64,000 bases of DNA from Polytrichum commune (GCA_950295325.1 OX485803.1:63813554-63877553); one strand, 5' to 3'; counted from the first letter of the stretch, positions 23,492 to 34,131 are shown. The notes: generated by a model from the sequence alone, not told the origin. Numbers and translations are program-made.

Positions 23492-23769
23492 AAGCCTTTA
23501 AGTATTAAGAAATACTTATGTGACTTATGTCAATCTCTCCCTCGCACCTTTGGTCTTTGCTTCCTTTGTCTTGCCATCGCGAGAGTGCTCCACATTCTCC
23601 ATTAAGTTGTGCACGTGGTTTATTTTTAAAGAGAGGATGCAAGTGTTAAAAAAAACACTATTCTCTATAGTCAATCTCAAATACATTTACTTGTGAAAGC
23701 CACACATAACACTAACTAGCATAATGTAACTAACTACTTGTCTATGAGCTAATTAGGTAGGCTATCTAC

Positions 23770-24134
23770 TAAGCTCCTTCATGAACCCATCTCTTTACTT
23801 TCTAATTACATAAACCTAGCTCCTTCATAAACCCAGCTCCTTCATAAACCCAGCTTCTTAGCTTCTAACTAAACAAACCCAGCTCCTTCATAAACCCAGC
23901 TCCTTCATGAACCCAGCTCCTTAGCTTCTAACTAAACAAACCCAGGTCCTTCATAAACCCAGCTCTTTACTTTCTAACTAAACAAACCCAGCTCCTTCAT
24001 AAACCCAGCTCCTTCATGAACCCAGCTCCTTAGCTTCTAACTAAACAAACCCAGGTCCTTCATAAACCCAGCTCTTTACTTTCTAACTAAACAAACCCAG
24101 CTCCTTCATAAACCCAGCTCCTTCATGAACCCAC
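23770..24134. repeat. Tandem subrepeats in the 3' LTR
   Basis: Built from AGCTCCTTCATAAACCC-type 17-18-base pieces arranged in a 109-bp higher-order unit. The block starting AGCTCCTTCATAAACCCAGC recurs at 23,881, 23,990 and 24,099. Confidence 0.9.
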
Positions 24135-25410
24135 AACTTTGTAGTTGTAATCCTCAACTACCTCACTAATTATTCAAGCCCTTAACTAATCTTCCTACCT
24201 AATTTCCCTAATTCTACTAACAACCCCTTTCTAATCACACAATTCTTCTCTAATCCTAAAATCCTAAAATCCTAGAGAGGAGAGGGGGAGAGAGAATTTC
24301 CTAACTTCACTAAGACTAACTAATCCACACAAGTATATTTTTGCACTCATCACAACATCAAGTGCTCAACTCTTAAACATGGAACTTGCAACCACGTGTA
24401 TTCAAAACATGAACTTTAAGTACCACAAATTGGAATCATGAATTAACTTTAAAATCCTTCACGTCAACACTAATTCTACCAAGAGGTCAAGCCCTCTTCA
24501 AGGCTAACAAGCATTGGCTCTCAAACTAAAAACTAAGCACACACATGTGCTCCAATATGGCTTCCCACACCCACACTTATAACTCGTGGGGTGCCTTGGA
24601 GCACAAAGGAAAGAGAGGATGAGTGAGGGAAGAATGAGGGATTATATAGTAAGCTTGAGGGGGTGAGCACCCTCAAGGCTCACGATAAGCCCTTGAGATT
24701 TCCTCCTACTTAGTAGGCGCCAATCCTATCTTCTAAGCCTTCCTCCCTCAAATGATCAACAAGGATCCTAATTCGAACATTTAACTAGCCTTGGCTTTCT
24801 ACCTACCACACTTTACCAAACTTGGGATGCTTCAACCCAAACTTAGCCTCCTTCGCTTTCCGCCGCCATAACTTTCTCCCCTTACTTTCCCAAATCGTCG
24901 CTCACCACTTAATTCAAACCACGATGCTTAACTCGTGATTTGATTGGTGCTTTGAGAATTTGCTTATCCTCCACCTTGCATTCTTCCTTGGGCCTTCCCC
25001 ATTAAGTGGCCATGATGAGGTGGTCCACTTGTGCGCTCCATGTGATCCTCCATTCATCCCAATTCGAATGCACTTGCCTCTTGAGTCACTTTGGTTGTCT
25101 CCATCCATTTGTACTAGCCTACTCACTAACTATTCAATCCAAGTTCTCCTTACCTATCCTCATTCACTCAAATCCTTCCGAAGGTAAAAACACAATAACA
25201 ACTCACATCCTAGCCTCTTACAACATGGTACTTCTAAGACTAACATTTCACTCTTTTTATATTTTTGTGAAGTAACATGCTACTTCAAAGTGCATCAACT
25301 AACGTTTCAGGGGTCTAAGACTAAATGTGGACACCCTTTTGGGCTCACATAATTGGCGACCATCGGGGGATGAATCCAAACATCTCTTGCTCCAAGGGTA
25401 AGTTGCCTAG

Positions 25411-25742
25411 TCAAGCTCGGTACTCCTTACATCTACTTCCTGATGTACGGGTAGGAAAGAGCTCACCATTCAACGTTTCCAATTGAATTGAATTATTAGA
25501 AAAGACCTCATAGACAAGGTAAGGTCCTAACCATACCGCATTGAATTTCGCCGGAAATTCAAGCTTTCGTGCGTCTTGAATCATGACCATCATTCCCGGT
25601 GTTAGGGCCCTTCTCTTATGTCGTTTGTCGAAAGTAATCTTTCTCCTTCTTTGGGTTGCCTCAATATGTTGAGCCGCCATTCTCCTCCCTTCGTCAAGTG
25701 CTTCCAAATCGGTTAGTCGATTTCGTAAGGATTGACTTTCGG
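25411..25742 (-). pseudogene. Integrase C-terminal tail, frameshifted from Pol
   Basis: The reading continues the integrase in another frame: LEALDEGRRMAAQH, a basic stretch, then GPYLVYEVFSNNSIQLE, which is the GPY/F module that follows the catalytic core in Ty3/gypsy integrases. The homologous frame overlaps the Pol frame from about 25,742, so a one-base loss next to a TTACC sequence there explains the break. Pol runs 29 bases further in the wrong frame to a TAA at 25,713. The tail ends 61 bp before the 3' LTR, with no chromodomain. Confidence 0.85.
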
Positions 25743-28700
25743 TAAGTCTCGTCTCACGGCCACCCTAAGTGACTCGACTTCATATTCGATTGGTAGTGTC
25801 GCTTCAAGACCATAGACTAAGGAAAATGGTGTAGCACGCGTAGTTACCTTATAGGTTGTACGGTATGCCCAAAGTGCCGCCGTTAGTTTCGTATCCCAAT
25901 CCCGCTTCGAGTCTATAACCGTCTTGCGTAGTATACTCACCAAAATTCCGTTAACCCTTTCCGTTTGTCCATTGGTTTGTGGGTGGTAGGGAGTAGTCTT
26001 CCGGTGATCAATTTTAAATTTCTCTGTCATCTCTCGAATCAAGTAATTCAAAAAGTGAGTACCCCTATCGCTTACTAGGATCTTCGGCACCCCGAACCGC
26101 GAAATTATATTTTCGTACATAAATGTTGCCGCGTGTTCCGCCGTGTCGGTCTTCACCGCTTTGGCTTCCGCCCACTTGGTGAGGTACTCGGTTGCCACCA
26201 CAATATATTTCATTCCTTTTGAAGATTGGGGATGGACCTCACCCACATAGTCGATGCCCCATTTTTCGAAAGGAATTAAGGGTAATGATACATGTAAAGG
26301 CATCTCCATTCTAAGGTCGTTTCGGGCATACCGTTGGCAAGCGTCGCATTTCCTTACATAGTCATGGGCGTCCTTAAATAGTGTAGGCCAAAAGTAGCCC
26401 GCTCTAAGTATTTTTTGCCCGGTGAGTTGACCCGAGAAGTGACCGCCGCAAGCGCTATCGTGGCAAGCGATTAAAATCGCTTCAACCTCCGTTTTTGACA
26501 CGCATCGTCGTAAAATACCATCGGACCCCCTTCTAAACAACCTATGGCCCACTACAACAAATTGCCTACTATTTACCCTCACCTTCCTTCTCTCTTCTTT
26601 TGTCCACTCTTTGGGCAACTTGTGGGTTGTTAGAAATTCCACTATGCCCGCATACCACTCCGGTGTAGAAGTGACCACAAAGAGGCTATCATCTACTAAC
26701 ATATCATTTACCGGATTTTTTCCTATCTCCTCCGACAACCTAGACAAGTGGTCCGCTTGTAAATGCATACGACCCGGTTTATATTCCACCGTGTAGTCGA
26801 ATTCTTCTAATAACAAAACCCACCTAGCTAACCTACCACTTAACTCCGCCTTGTTAATTAGATACTTGATAGCCATGTGGTCAACAAAAAATACAACCGG
26901 GTTGCACATGAGGTAATGCCTAAACTTTTTAACGGAAAACACCATGGCTAAGCACTCCCTCTCCGTTGTAGAGTAGTTTCTTTCGGCGGGGGTCAATTGC
27001 TTACTCGCATAAGCTATAGGTTGATCCTTCTCTTTTTCTCCCGTTGCTTGACAAAGCGCACTCCCTATTGCCACATTACTAGCATCACAATAGACGTGAA
27101 AAGGTTTACCCCAATTGGGTGGTATCAACACCGGATAGGTGCTCAACCTATCCCGCAATTCCTCAAAGGCTTTTTGACAAGCATCCGTCCACTCGAATTT
27201 GACATCCTTTTTGAGCAAATGGGTAATGGGCACCGCTATCTTTGAAAAATTAGGAATAAGTTCCCGGTACCATCCCACATGTCCTAACAACTTAGAGATC
27301 CCCTTGGAATTGGTTGGAGTTGCCAAGTCGCTTATGGCCGCAATCTTATCCGGATCGGGTTCTCTACCTTTCTCACTAACAACATAACCCAACAACACTC
27401 CCTTATTCACTCCCAAAAATGTCTTATCCGGGTTCAATGCTAACCTCATCTTCCTACACCTAACCAATGCCTCCTTAACACAATGTAGGTGATCATCCAC
27501 ATTACTTTGTGTGCTAAAATCGTCCACAAAGACGGTCATGGATTTGAACAACAAGTCGGTGAAGATATACATTACTAATCGTTGAAAAGTAGCCGGGGCA
27601 TTACATAACCCAAATGGCATCACTACCCACACAAAAGTACCCCAAGGTGTAGTAAAAGCCGTTTTATGGATATCTTGGAGGGCTATGGAAATTTGATTAT
27701 AACCCGCATACCCATCCATAAAGGTATATCGCGAATGACCTCCAACCTCCTCAAGCAACAAGGTGATAAAAGGTAAGGGGAAGTGATCCTTTTGTGTGCA
27801 CGAATTCAATTTCCTATAGTCGACACAAACCCTTAATTTCCCATTTTTTTTCTTTACTAAGACCATAGGAGAAACCCAATCCGTGATTTCCACCGGCTTG
27901 ATAAACCCGGCCTTCAATAACCTTTCCAATTCCGCTTTCACCAACAATTGCAATTGAGGATTCATCCTCCTCTCCTTTTGTCTAATTGGCCTCGCCCCCG
28001 GAATTAAAGGAATCCGGTGCTCTACCATTTCCCTAGGAATTCCCTTAAGCTCATCGTAGGACCATGCAAAAGTATCACTAAACTCATCCACCAAATTGCT
28101 ATACTCCCTAACCTCTTTCTCCCCCAATTTGGAGCCCATCTTCATTTGTCGGGTTTTTCCATTCTTTAATTTCACATCCACGTACCGCCAATCCGCTTCC
28201 GACACATGTGCTTGTTCCTCTTTGTTCCGATACCAATCGGAAGGCACATTGGGGTAATCTTTCACATCTTGACCTACAACTATCCCCGTAGACGTGGTCT
28301 TGAAATGTAAAGGCTCCTCCAATTTCGATGACTCAATAATCACATCCTCCTCTTGAGTCCCATCTACATGAATTAAACTAACCTCACCCTCTTCCACGTC
28401 ATCTACCCAAGGTGTTAACCCACCGCTAACCCACTCTTCCTCGGTGAGCACCTCACATGGCTCCAACAATGAGCCCTCTCCTAAACTAACACTAGGAAAT
28501 TCACTCCCTAAGCCTACTTGGTGAAATGTAACCATTACATCAACCTCGGACTCGGGGTACTCCCTTAGCCATTGGGAATAATCCCCATTATCCCCATAAT
28601 TGTAAAAATTAGGACCTAGACTTCCCGAGCCCGAATCTATAACAACCCTTTGACCTTCGGGATGGACGACTCCCACCAATGCCTTGCCAATCTCATTCTC

Positions 28701-30425
28701 GTTTAAGTCATCAATTTCCTTCTCCAATGGCAAATACATCTCCTTCTTCATCCATCCTTCTAATGAACCAATGGACACTATGACCCTATTACCCTCCGGA
28801 CCATAAGTGATGGATGGTTTAGGTCCACCCCAATTGACCATAGCATTCGCCATCCGCAACCAAGGCCTACCTAGCAAAATGGGGAAGGTGTCCTTGTTGG
28901 AGTGCATTTTAATGACATGGAAGGTGACCAAGTACTCCTCACCTCCCGTAGTCATTCTACAATCCTTGATCATCCCCAAAGGCGTAGTCGAACTTTGATT
29001 TGCCATATTTATGACCAAAGGTGAAGGCCCCGTGAGTCCAAGTCCCAATTTTTTCATAGTATCCTCCGGTAGTATATTTAGACTACTCCCTCCGTCGACT
29101 AGCACATTAGGAACCACCTTATCTACTATAACAACTTCTATTTCTATAGCTTTCACGTCTCTTCCACCTTGTGATTGGATCCTAGCGGCTATTTTAGCTT
29201 TCACCTTCCTCATCCTCTTGTGTACCGGCATTCCCTCCTTTAATGTTTTCCTTGCCGTGGGTGAAATTTCCAATAGTTGGCCGAAAGTAATATCCGCCTT
29301 GAGTGTACTAAGGTCCGCCCACAAGTCGTACCCGGTAGATCTTTCCACCTTAGAATTACCCACTACGTCGAATTCGTCTACGGGAACCCCCGGTCCTTCC
29401 CATTCACCCACATCGCTATTATCCAAGTCATGTACCGCATTAGTCCTCTCCCTATCTTGTAAAATTATATTTTCCCTCTCCACATCCTTAGTAGCTCTTC
29501 TAGCTACCCTATGCAACTCGGAGAGATTAATCTCTTCATCCGAAGAGTAATTTCCTTGCTCTCCTATTCCTACCTCCAACGAGGCATCCCCTCTCCTAGC
29601 CCTAGTAGTTACCGCTAGTGCAGGTGCTTCTTCAACCACACCCTTACCCTTCACTAACTCATATGTAATAGCATTGGTGTGAGGAGGCCATTGACTTTGC
29701 TCCTCTCCAATTCTCGTTGGGAGAGGAAGCATGTCATCACATGTGGCCTCCAACACTCCATCCATGAACCTAACATCTTGGGAGTTAGATGGTCCCGGAT
29801 CCGTTGGAGGCGCTTGTCTCCCGTTACTACCATTAGGTGGAACTCCTTGTCTATTTTGTATTGGAATGTAACCGGTTGTAGTTTGCAAGCCCGCCGGTGG
29901 ATGAAAAGTTTGCCTAGCATTACTATGGTCATAGTATAAGTTAGGTGGCCTAAGTTCATTGGCCGGTACTCCTTGTGGCCTAGCACCTCGCATATTATCC
30001 CTTGCTTGTTGTTGTGGATTAGCCACCGGGTAAGGGACATTAATTATTTTGTCCGGTTGGCGACACGTATCCGAGGGATGACTTCCTCCACAATTGCTAC
30101 AATTAAACTCTTGACCTTCGGACCAACATTGTCCTTGAGCGTGCCACCTTCCACAAAAGGGATGAAATTCCTTCTTCTCTAAATTTTGGCCACCTTGCCC
30201 TCTAGGTTGTGGTCCTCTATTGCTTCCATTTCCATAGTGAGGTGGCGCTTGACCTCGTTGATTTTGTTGAGGTGGGTTACCGTTTCCTCTTTGGTCACGG
30301 TTTTGTCCACTTCTACAAAATTGACGCGTGTGGCCCGGTTGGCCACATTGGACACACCATAATCCGGAAGAATGCCTACCCGACTCAACCGGGGGTGGAG
30401 GCCCCGGTTGTTGACTCCGGATCAT
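25713..30425 (-). CDS. pol: Retrotransposon Pol polyprotein (nucleocapsid knuckle, PR, RT, RH, INT)
   Basis: 1,570 residues. In order: zinc knuckle C24-C27-H32-C37; a second Cys/His motif near 109-121; a charged linker; aspartic protease with DGGSS at 444-448 and ILLGRP at 516-521; reverse transcriptase about 800-1010 with MPFGLCNAP (936-944) and FVDD (966-969) as the metal site; RNase H from 1110 with YCDAS (D1114), E1157 and VDH (D1182); integrase with H1322-H1329-C1360-C1363 zinc finger and the D1392, D1453, E1489 triad spaced D-x35-E. All key residues are present. The ORF is in frame with Gag but separated by TAA at 30,431-30,429, so it needs readthrough or reinitiation at ATG 30,425. The integrase tail is lost by frameshift near 25,742. 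Confidence 0.95.
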   Translation of the reverse strand: MIRSQQPGPPPPVESGRHSSGLWCVQCGQPGHTRQFCRSGQNRDQRGNGNPPQQNQRGQAPPHYGNGSNRGPQPRGQGGQNLEKKEFHPFCGRWHAQGQCWSEGQEFNCSNCGGSHPSDTCRQPDKIINVPYPVANPQQQARDNMRGARPQGVPANELRPPNLYYDHSNARQTFHPPAGLQTTTGYIPIQNRQGVPPNGSNGRQAPPTDPGPSNSQDVRFMDGVLEATCDDMLPLPTRIGEEQSQWPPHTNAITYELVKGKGVVEEAPALAVTTRARRGDASLEVGIGEQGNYSSDEEINLSELHRVARRATKDVERENIILQDRERTNAVHDLDNSDVGEWEGPGVPVDEFDVVGNSKVERSTGYDLWADLSTLKADITFGQLLEISPTARKTLKEGMPVHKRMRKVKAKIAARIQSQGGRDVKAIEIEVVIVDKVVPNVLVDGGSSLNILPEDTMKKLGLGLTGPSPLVINMANQSSTTPLGMIKDCRMTTGGEEYLVTFHVIKMHSNKDTFPILLGRPWLRMANAMVNWGGPKPSITYGPEGNRVIVSIGSLEGWMKKEMYLPLEKEIDDLNENEIGKALVGVVHPEGQRVVIDSGSGSLGPNFYNYGDNGDYSQWLREYPESEVDVMVTFHQVGLGSEFPSVSLGEGSLLEPCEVLTEEEWVSGGLTPWVDDVEEGEVSLIHVDGTQEEDVIIESSKLEEPLHFKTTSTGIVVGQDVKDYPNVPSDWYRNKEEQAHVSEADWRYVDVKLKNGKTRQMKMGSKLGEKEVREYSNLVDEFSDTFAWSYDELKGIPREMVEHRIPLIPGARPIRQKERRMNPQLQLLVKAELERLLKAGFIKPVEITDWVSPMVLVKKKNGKLRVCVDYRKLNSCTQKDHFPLPFITLLLEEVGGHSRYTFMDGYAGYNQISIALQDIHKTAFTTPWGTFVWVVMPFGLCNAPATFQRLVMYIFTDLLFKSMTVFVDDFSTQSNVDDHLHCVKEALVRCRKMRLALNPDKTFLGVNKGVLLGYVVSEKGREPDPDKIAAISDLATPTNSKGISKLLGHVGWYRELIPNFSKIAVPITHLLKKDVKFEWTDACQKAFEELRDRLSTYPVLIPPNWGKPFHVYCDASNVAIGSALCQATGEKEKDQPIAYASKQLTPAERNYSTTERECLAMVFSVKKFRHYLMCNPVVFFVDHMAIKYLINKAELSGRLARWVLLLEEFDYTVEYKPGRMHLQADHLSRLSEEIGKNPVNDMLVDDSLFVVTSTPEWYAGIVEFLTTHKLPKEWTKEERRKVRVNSRQFVVVGHRLFRRGSDGILRRCVSKTEVEAILIACHDSACGGHFSGQLTGQKILRAGYFWPTLFKDAHDYVRKCDACQRYARNDLRMEMPLHVSLPLIPFEKWGIDYVGEVHPQSSKGMKYIVVATEYLTKWAEAKAVKTDTAEHAATFMYENIISRFGVPKILVSDRGTHFLNYLIREMTEKFKIDHRKTTPYHPQTNGQTERVNGILVSILRKTVIDSKRDWDTKLTAALWAYRTTYKVTTRATPFSLVYGLEATLPIEYEVESLRVAVRRDLPKVNPYEID

Positions 30426-30428
30426 TAA

Positions 30429-31649
30429 TTACATTTGATCCGTGAGGCTTTGCATTTGTTTTATCATAGCCTCTTGGAATCCTAGTTGGCTAGCACCTAG
30501 TCTTCTCTCAACCTCCTCCAAGTGTGGATCCGTTCTAGGGGCCGGTAGTGCCAAAAGAGGTGCCGGTTCCCTAACCGCTAAAGGTCGGGGACCGGTGTCC
30601 ACAATGGCATATGGAATTTGGTTCTCATACTTAGCGGGTTCTACCGCTACCACCCTAGGGCGTATGGGGATGAATTGTGGGATCAATTCATCCTCCCTTC
30701 TCCATAGCCTTTCGTGATCTTTATCCAAGTTTTCAATATCTCTAGCCGCACGCTTGGCATCCGCCAAGGTCAAGGGATTCCTTTCTAGAACACCCCTAAT
30801 AGTTCCGGACTTAAAAAACCCTTGAATGAAAAATTGCTTTAGCGTGTCGTCGTTGAGCATGGTACCCACAAATCTAGTGCACACTAAATCAAACCTCCTA
30901 ATGTAAGCCGAAATTTCTTCCTCCCTTCCTTGCTTCAATGACGACAATGCCCTTAATGCGGTACTTTGACCCACTTCCGGCCTAAATTCGTTAAGAAACT
31001 CCCTTTGTAATTGTTCCCATCCCCTAAAATGTCCCTCGGCATGATCCCGATACCATTCATAGGCTTCCCCCTCTAGAGTGGTAGGAAACCACACTAACCA
31101 ATAACCCGGGTCGGTTATGAGGAAGCTAGCCAACCGTTCGATATACCGTTCCATGTGCCGAGAGGGGTCCTCATCCTTGGTCCCATAAAATTTAGGGAGA
31201 TGAGATGGCATATCCATCGCCGCTAAATTTTGTGGAACCACAATTGGTAGGCCTCTTGGCCTAACCAATGGGTCTATTGGAGGTATAGGAGGTATGGGCG
31301 GAATTGGGGGTATGGGTGGTGGATCCATCCCCCGTTCCTCGGCCATGGTGACCGGTGAACTATTCAACAATCCCCTATCAACTTCTACCGGGAATTCTTC
31401 TCTAAGTGTGTAATTTTCCGAAGAAGTTTCACCACTCAATTTGGAGGGAGTGATCTCCTCTTCAAGTTGAGCTCCAAGTTCTAAGGTGTCTAGAATTGAC
31501 CTAGTCCTAGGTTCGACGTTCAAACAACTCTCTATTCTAACATTATCTTGTTCTAATCTATCACTGATTTTAGAGGACCGCCTCTTTCGAGTAGATTTCT
31601 CTAGTCCTACTATCAAACTTGGTTTTTGTGAGCGAGTCCTACCTTGCAT
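30429..31649 (-). CDS. gag: Retrotransposon Gag (capsid)
   Basis: 406 residues starting at an ATG about 0.9 kb downstream of the 5' LTR. A basic, Ser/Thr-rich N-terminus is followed by a Pro-rich spacer with five PPI repeats (111-125). Then comes the Retrotrans_gag region (about 150-310) with LPKFYGTKDEDPSRHMERY, FPTTLEGEAYEWY, the W-x2-L-x3-F motif near 211-218 and FDLVCTRFVG. The Gag zinc knuckle is not in this ORF but at the start of the next, so the TAA at 30,431-30,429 cuts between capsid and nucleocapsid. Codon positions continue in the same frame across the stop. Confidence 0.93.
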   Translation of the reverse strand: MQGRTRSQKPSLIVGLEKSTRKRRSSKISDRLEQDNVRIESCLNVEPRTRSILDTLELGAQLEEEITPSKLSGETSSENYTLREEFPVEVDRGLLNSSPVTMAEERGMDPPPIPPIPPIPPIPPIDPLVRPRGLPIVVPQNLAAMDMPSHLPKFYGTKDEDPSRHMERYIERLASFLITDPGYWLVWFPTTLEGEAYEWYRDHAEGHFRGWEQLQREFLNEFRPEVGQSTALRALSSLKQGREEEISAYIRRFDLVCTRFVGTMLNDDTLKQFFIQGFFKSGTIRGVLERNPLTLADAKRAARDIENLDKDHERLWRREDELIPQFIPIRPRVVAVEPAKYENQIPYAIVDTGPRPLAVREPAPLLALPAPRTDPHLEEVERRLGASQLGFQEAMIKQMQSLTDQM

Positions 31650-32536
31650 TCCATAAGAATCGATCGACCCTCACTTGACCACACATAATCCTAGCAATTC
31701 CCCTCTTAATATTTTCACTTGTCTTGGTGTGGTTATAATTTTTTTAGGAGGTGAGGAAAAGAACCTGCAAGCCCACTTAGGTGAAAGAATCCCAATAGGG
31801 GATAGGCATGTTCATGTTAATTTTTTGGTTAAGTCGGAGCATCACCTCCGCACCTTCCCGCAAATTAACACTCACCACAATACCGATTGTGAGGGGGTGA
31901 CCTTCCGAGTAGATTATGTTAAAAGTCGAGGCTTCACCCTTCAACTTCTCACACCATCCACAATTCGGGAATTACCCTCTACAACGGATAACAACAATCA
32001 CGAGTACAAAAGGCATTCCTTAATTAGTTAATGAGTTCACTTTGAAGAAATAAACATACCTTGAGCAATCGCATCCCCCTGTGAGTTAGCACTCCCCTCA
32101 ATCGTGACTCAATGTAACAACACCATAAACTTTGTGAAATATTAATTTAATCTAGAGCATGAAATGACAACTCCCAAAACTTTGAGACTCACCCCGAGGT
32201 GAGTGTCAAAGTTCAATGTCCTAAGGTGAATTTACCCTCTAATGTTTTAATGAGCTACTCGGTTATAGGTTCCTTTTAAGTTCTTAGCAAATCCCCAAAA
32301 AGGTTGAGGACGTACCTTCGCCGCGCTCCTTCTTCAAAAATGAATTTGCGTAATTGACAATGCAATTCATTCCAAGGAATAGTTGAAATACAATGAATTC
32401 AAATGTAACCCAAAGAGAGAATACTTACCGAGTTTCGGGTGCTCCTTCCCTTCTCTCAAGTTTGTGTCTCCAATTTTTCCTAGTTGCCTCCAAGTTTCCT
32501 AGTCGCCTCCAAGTCTTGTAACTACCTTCCGCTTCG
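31650..32536 (-). other. Retrotransposon 5' leader
   Basis: Untranslated leader between primer-binding site and Gag start. A 118-codon frame on the opposite strand at 31,675-32,031 has no recognisable motif and is probably fortuitous. Confidence 0.7.
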
Positions 32537-32554
32537 CTCCCGGCGGACGCACCA
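32537..32554 (-). promoter_or_regulatory. Primer-binding site
   Basis: Four bases inside the 5' LTR, the minus strand reads TGGTGCGTCCGCCGGGAG. It starts TGG, as required to pair with a tRNA 3' CCA. The tRNA is not identified. Confidence 0.7.
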
Positions 32555-32761
32555 ATTATGTGAGGCCAAACCCCCCACCCTTAAGCGTCCGTAGTCCGAG
32601 TAGTGGGTTTGGGCTCACATTCCTCCGCGGTATTGGATTTGGACTTGGATGAGTCCATAGTGCAAGGTTCACCCTTCAAGTGGTCTTGGATTTAACTGGA
32701 ATTTCACTTTTAACAACTCAATGTACGATTTCAATACGTATGTGGAGAATGCACAAGTTAA

Positions 32762-32974
32762 CTATGTTATTTTAACCTCCTTATGCTCGGGTGCTATTTT
32801 GTCTTTGTTTGCTTCTAACGTCCATCCGGCTGCTTTAGCTACACAAGCCCTTAAGGATATCCCTCTCCTAAATGGAGTCCGTGCCGTTGACTCTATACTA
32901 CCACTTGAACTATCACTTGTGTATTCCGTATCGCTACTATAAGAGGTCTCACTTGGTGTCTCCATACCGTACAT
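32762..32974 (-). CDS. LTR-encoded small ORF with conserved core (70 codons)
   Basis: Lies in the sense direction of the element, downstream of the putative TATA box and about 200 bp before the LTR end, so it would be in the transcribed leader. The N-terminal half is acidic and Ser/Thr-rich. The core RGISLRACVAKAAGWTLE (32,813-32,866) is identical at the protein level to that in the diverged solo LTR at 37,334-37,387, although 12 of 18 codons differ there. An upstream minus-strand frame starting MENVEH (near 33,080) resembles the N-terminus of the solo LTR ORF (METVED) but ends at a stop. Function is unknown; it is not a known retrotransposon domain to me. Confidence 0.5.
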   Translation of the reverse strand: MYGMETPSETSYSSDTEYTSDSSSGSIESTARTPFRRGISLRACVAKAAGWTLEANKDKIAPEHKEVKIT

Positions 32975-33252
32975 AAGCCTTTAAGTATTAAGAAATACTT
33001 ATGTGACTTATGTCAATCTCTCCCTCGCACCTTTGGTCTTTGCTTCCTTTGTCTTGCCATCGCGAGAGTGCTCCACATTCTCCATTAAGTTGTGCACGTG
33101 GTTTATTTTTAAAGAGAGGATGCAAGTGTTAAAAAAAACACTATTCTCTATAGTCAATCTCAAATACATTTACTTGTGAAAGCCACACATAACACTAACT
33201 AGCATAATGTAACTAACTACTTGTCTATGAGCTAATTAGGTAGGCTATCTAC

Positions 33253-33617
33253 TAAGCTCCTTCATGAACCCATCTCTTTACTTTCTAATTACATAAACCT
33301 AGCTCCTTCATAAACCCAGCTCCTTCATAAACCCAGCTTCTTAGCTTCTAACTAAACAAACCCAGCTCCTTCATAAACCCAGCTCCTTCATGAACCCAGC
33401 TCCTTAGCTTCTAACTAAACAAACCCAGGTCCTTCATAAACCCAGCTCTTTACTTTCTAACTAAACAAACCCAGCTCCTTCATAAACCCAGCTCCTTCAT
33501 GAACCCAGCTCCTTAGCTTCTAACTAAACAAACCCAGGTCCTTCATAAACCCAGCTCTTTACTTTCTAACTAAACAAACCCAGCTCCTTCATAAACCCAG
33601 CTCCTTCATGAACCCAC
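33253..33617. repeat. Tandem subrepeats in the 5' LTR
   Basis: Same 109-bp higher-order array as at 23,770-24,134. It sits between the TATA box and the small ORF. Confidence 0.9.
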
Positions 33618-34124
33618 AACTTTGTAGTTGTAATCCTCAACTACCTCACTAATTATTCAAGCCCTTAACTAATCTTCCTACCTAATTTCCCTAATTCTAC
33701 TAACAACCCCTTTCTAATCACACAATTCTTCTCTAATCCTAAAATCCTAAAATCCTAGAGAGGAGAGGGGGAGAGAGAATTTCCTAACTTCACTAAGACT
33801 AACTAATCCACACAAGTATATTTTTGCACTCATCACAACATCAAGTGCTCAACTCTTAAACATGGAACTTGCAACCACGTGTATTCAAAACATGAACTTT
33901 AAGTACCACAAATTGGAATCATGAATTAACTTTAAAATCCTTCACGTCAACACTAATTCTACCAAGAGGTCAAGCCCTCTTCAAGGCTAACAAGCATTGG
34001 CTCTCAAACTAAAAACTAAGCACACACATGTGCTCCAATATGGCTTCCCACACCCACACTTATAACTCGTGGGGTGCCTTGGAGCACAAAGGAAAGAGAG
34101 GATGAGTGAGGGAAGAATGAGGGA

Positions 34125-34131
34125 TTATATA
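34125..34131 (-). promoter_or_regulatory. LTR TATA box
   Basis: The minus strand reads ACTATATAATCCC. It lies about 700 bp from the 5' end of the LTR, the expected U3 position for a minus-strand transcript that covers Gag-Pol. The plus strand has no comparably placed site. Confidence 0.6.

Larger units (their letters stand above)
23076..25349 (-). repeat. 3' LTR
   Basis: 2,274 bp, TGTGAGGCC to GGGCTCACA in plus orientation, so TG...CA ends on either strand. Same length as the other LTR, with four differences seen. Confidence 0.97.

Noticed and set aside
23770-24134. Regular short repeats in the LTR resembling a CRISPR array
   Set aside because: The units are contiguous with no unique spacers, have a 109-bp higher-order period, and occur identically in both LTRs of a plant retrotransposon.
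25350-25370. Reading the retrotransposon in plus orientation from the TTGGCGACC motif
   Set aside because: Gag, Pol and the better TATA box all lie on the minus strand, and a TGG-starting primer site exists at the minus-strand 5' end.
29011-29550. 179-codon plus-strand ORF inside the element
   Set aside because: Ser/Thr-rich antisense shadow of the Pol protease-linker region.
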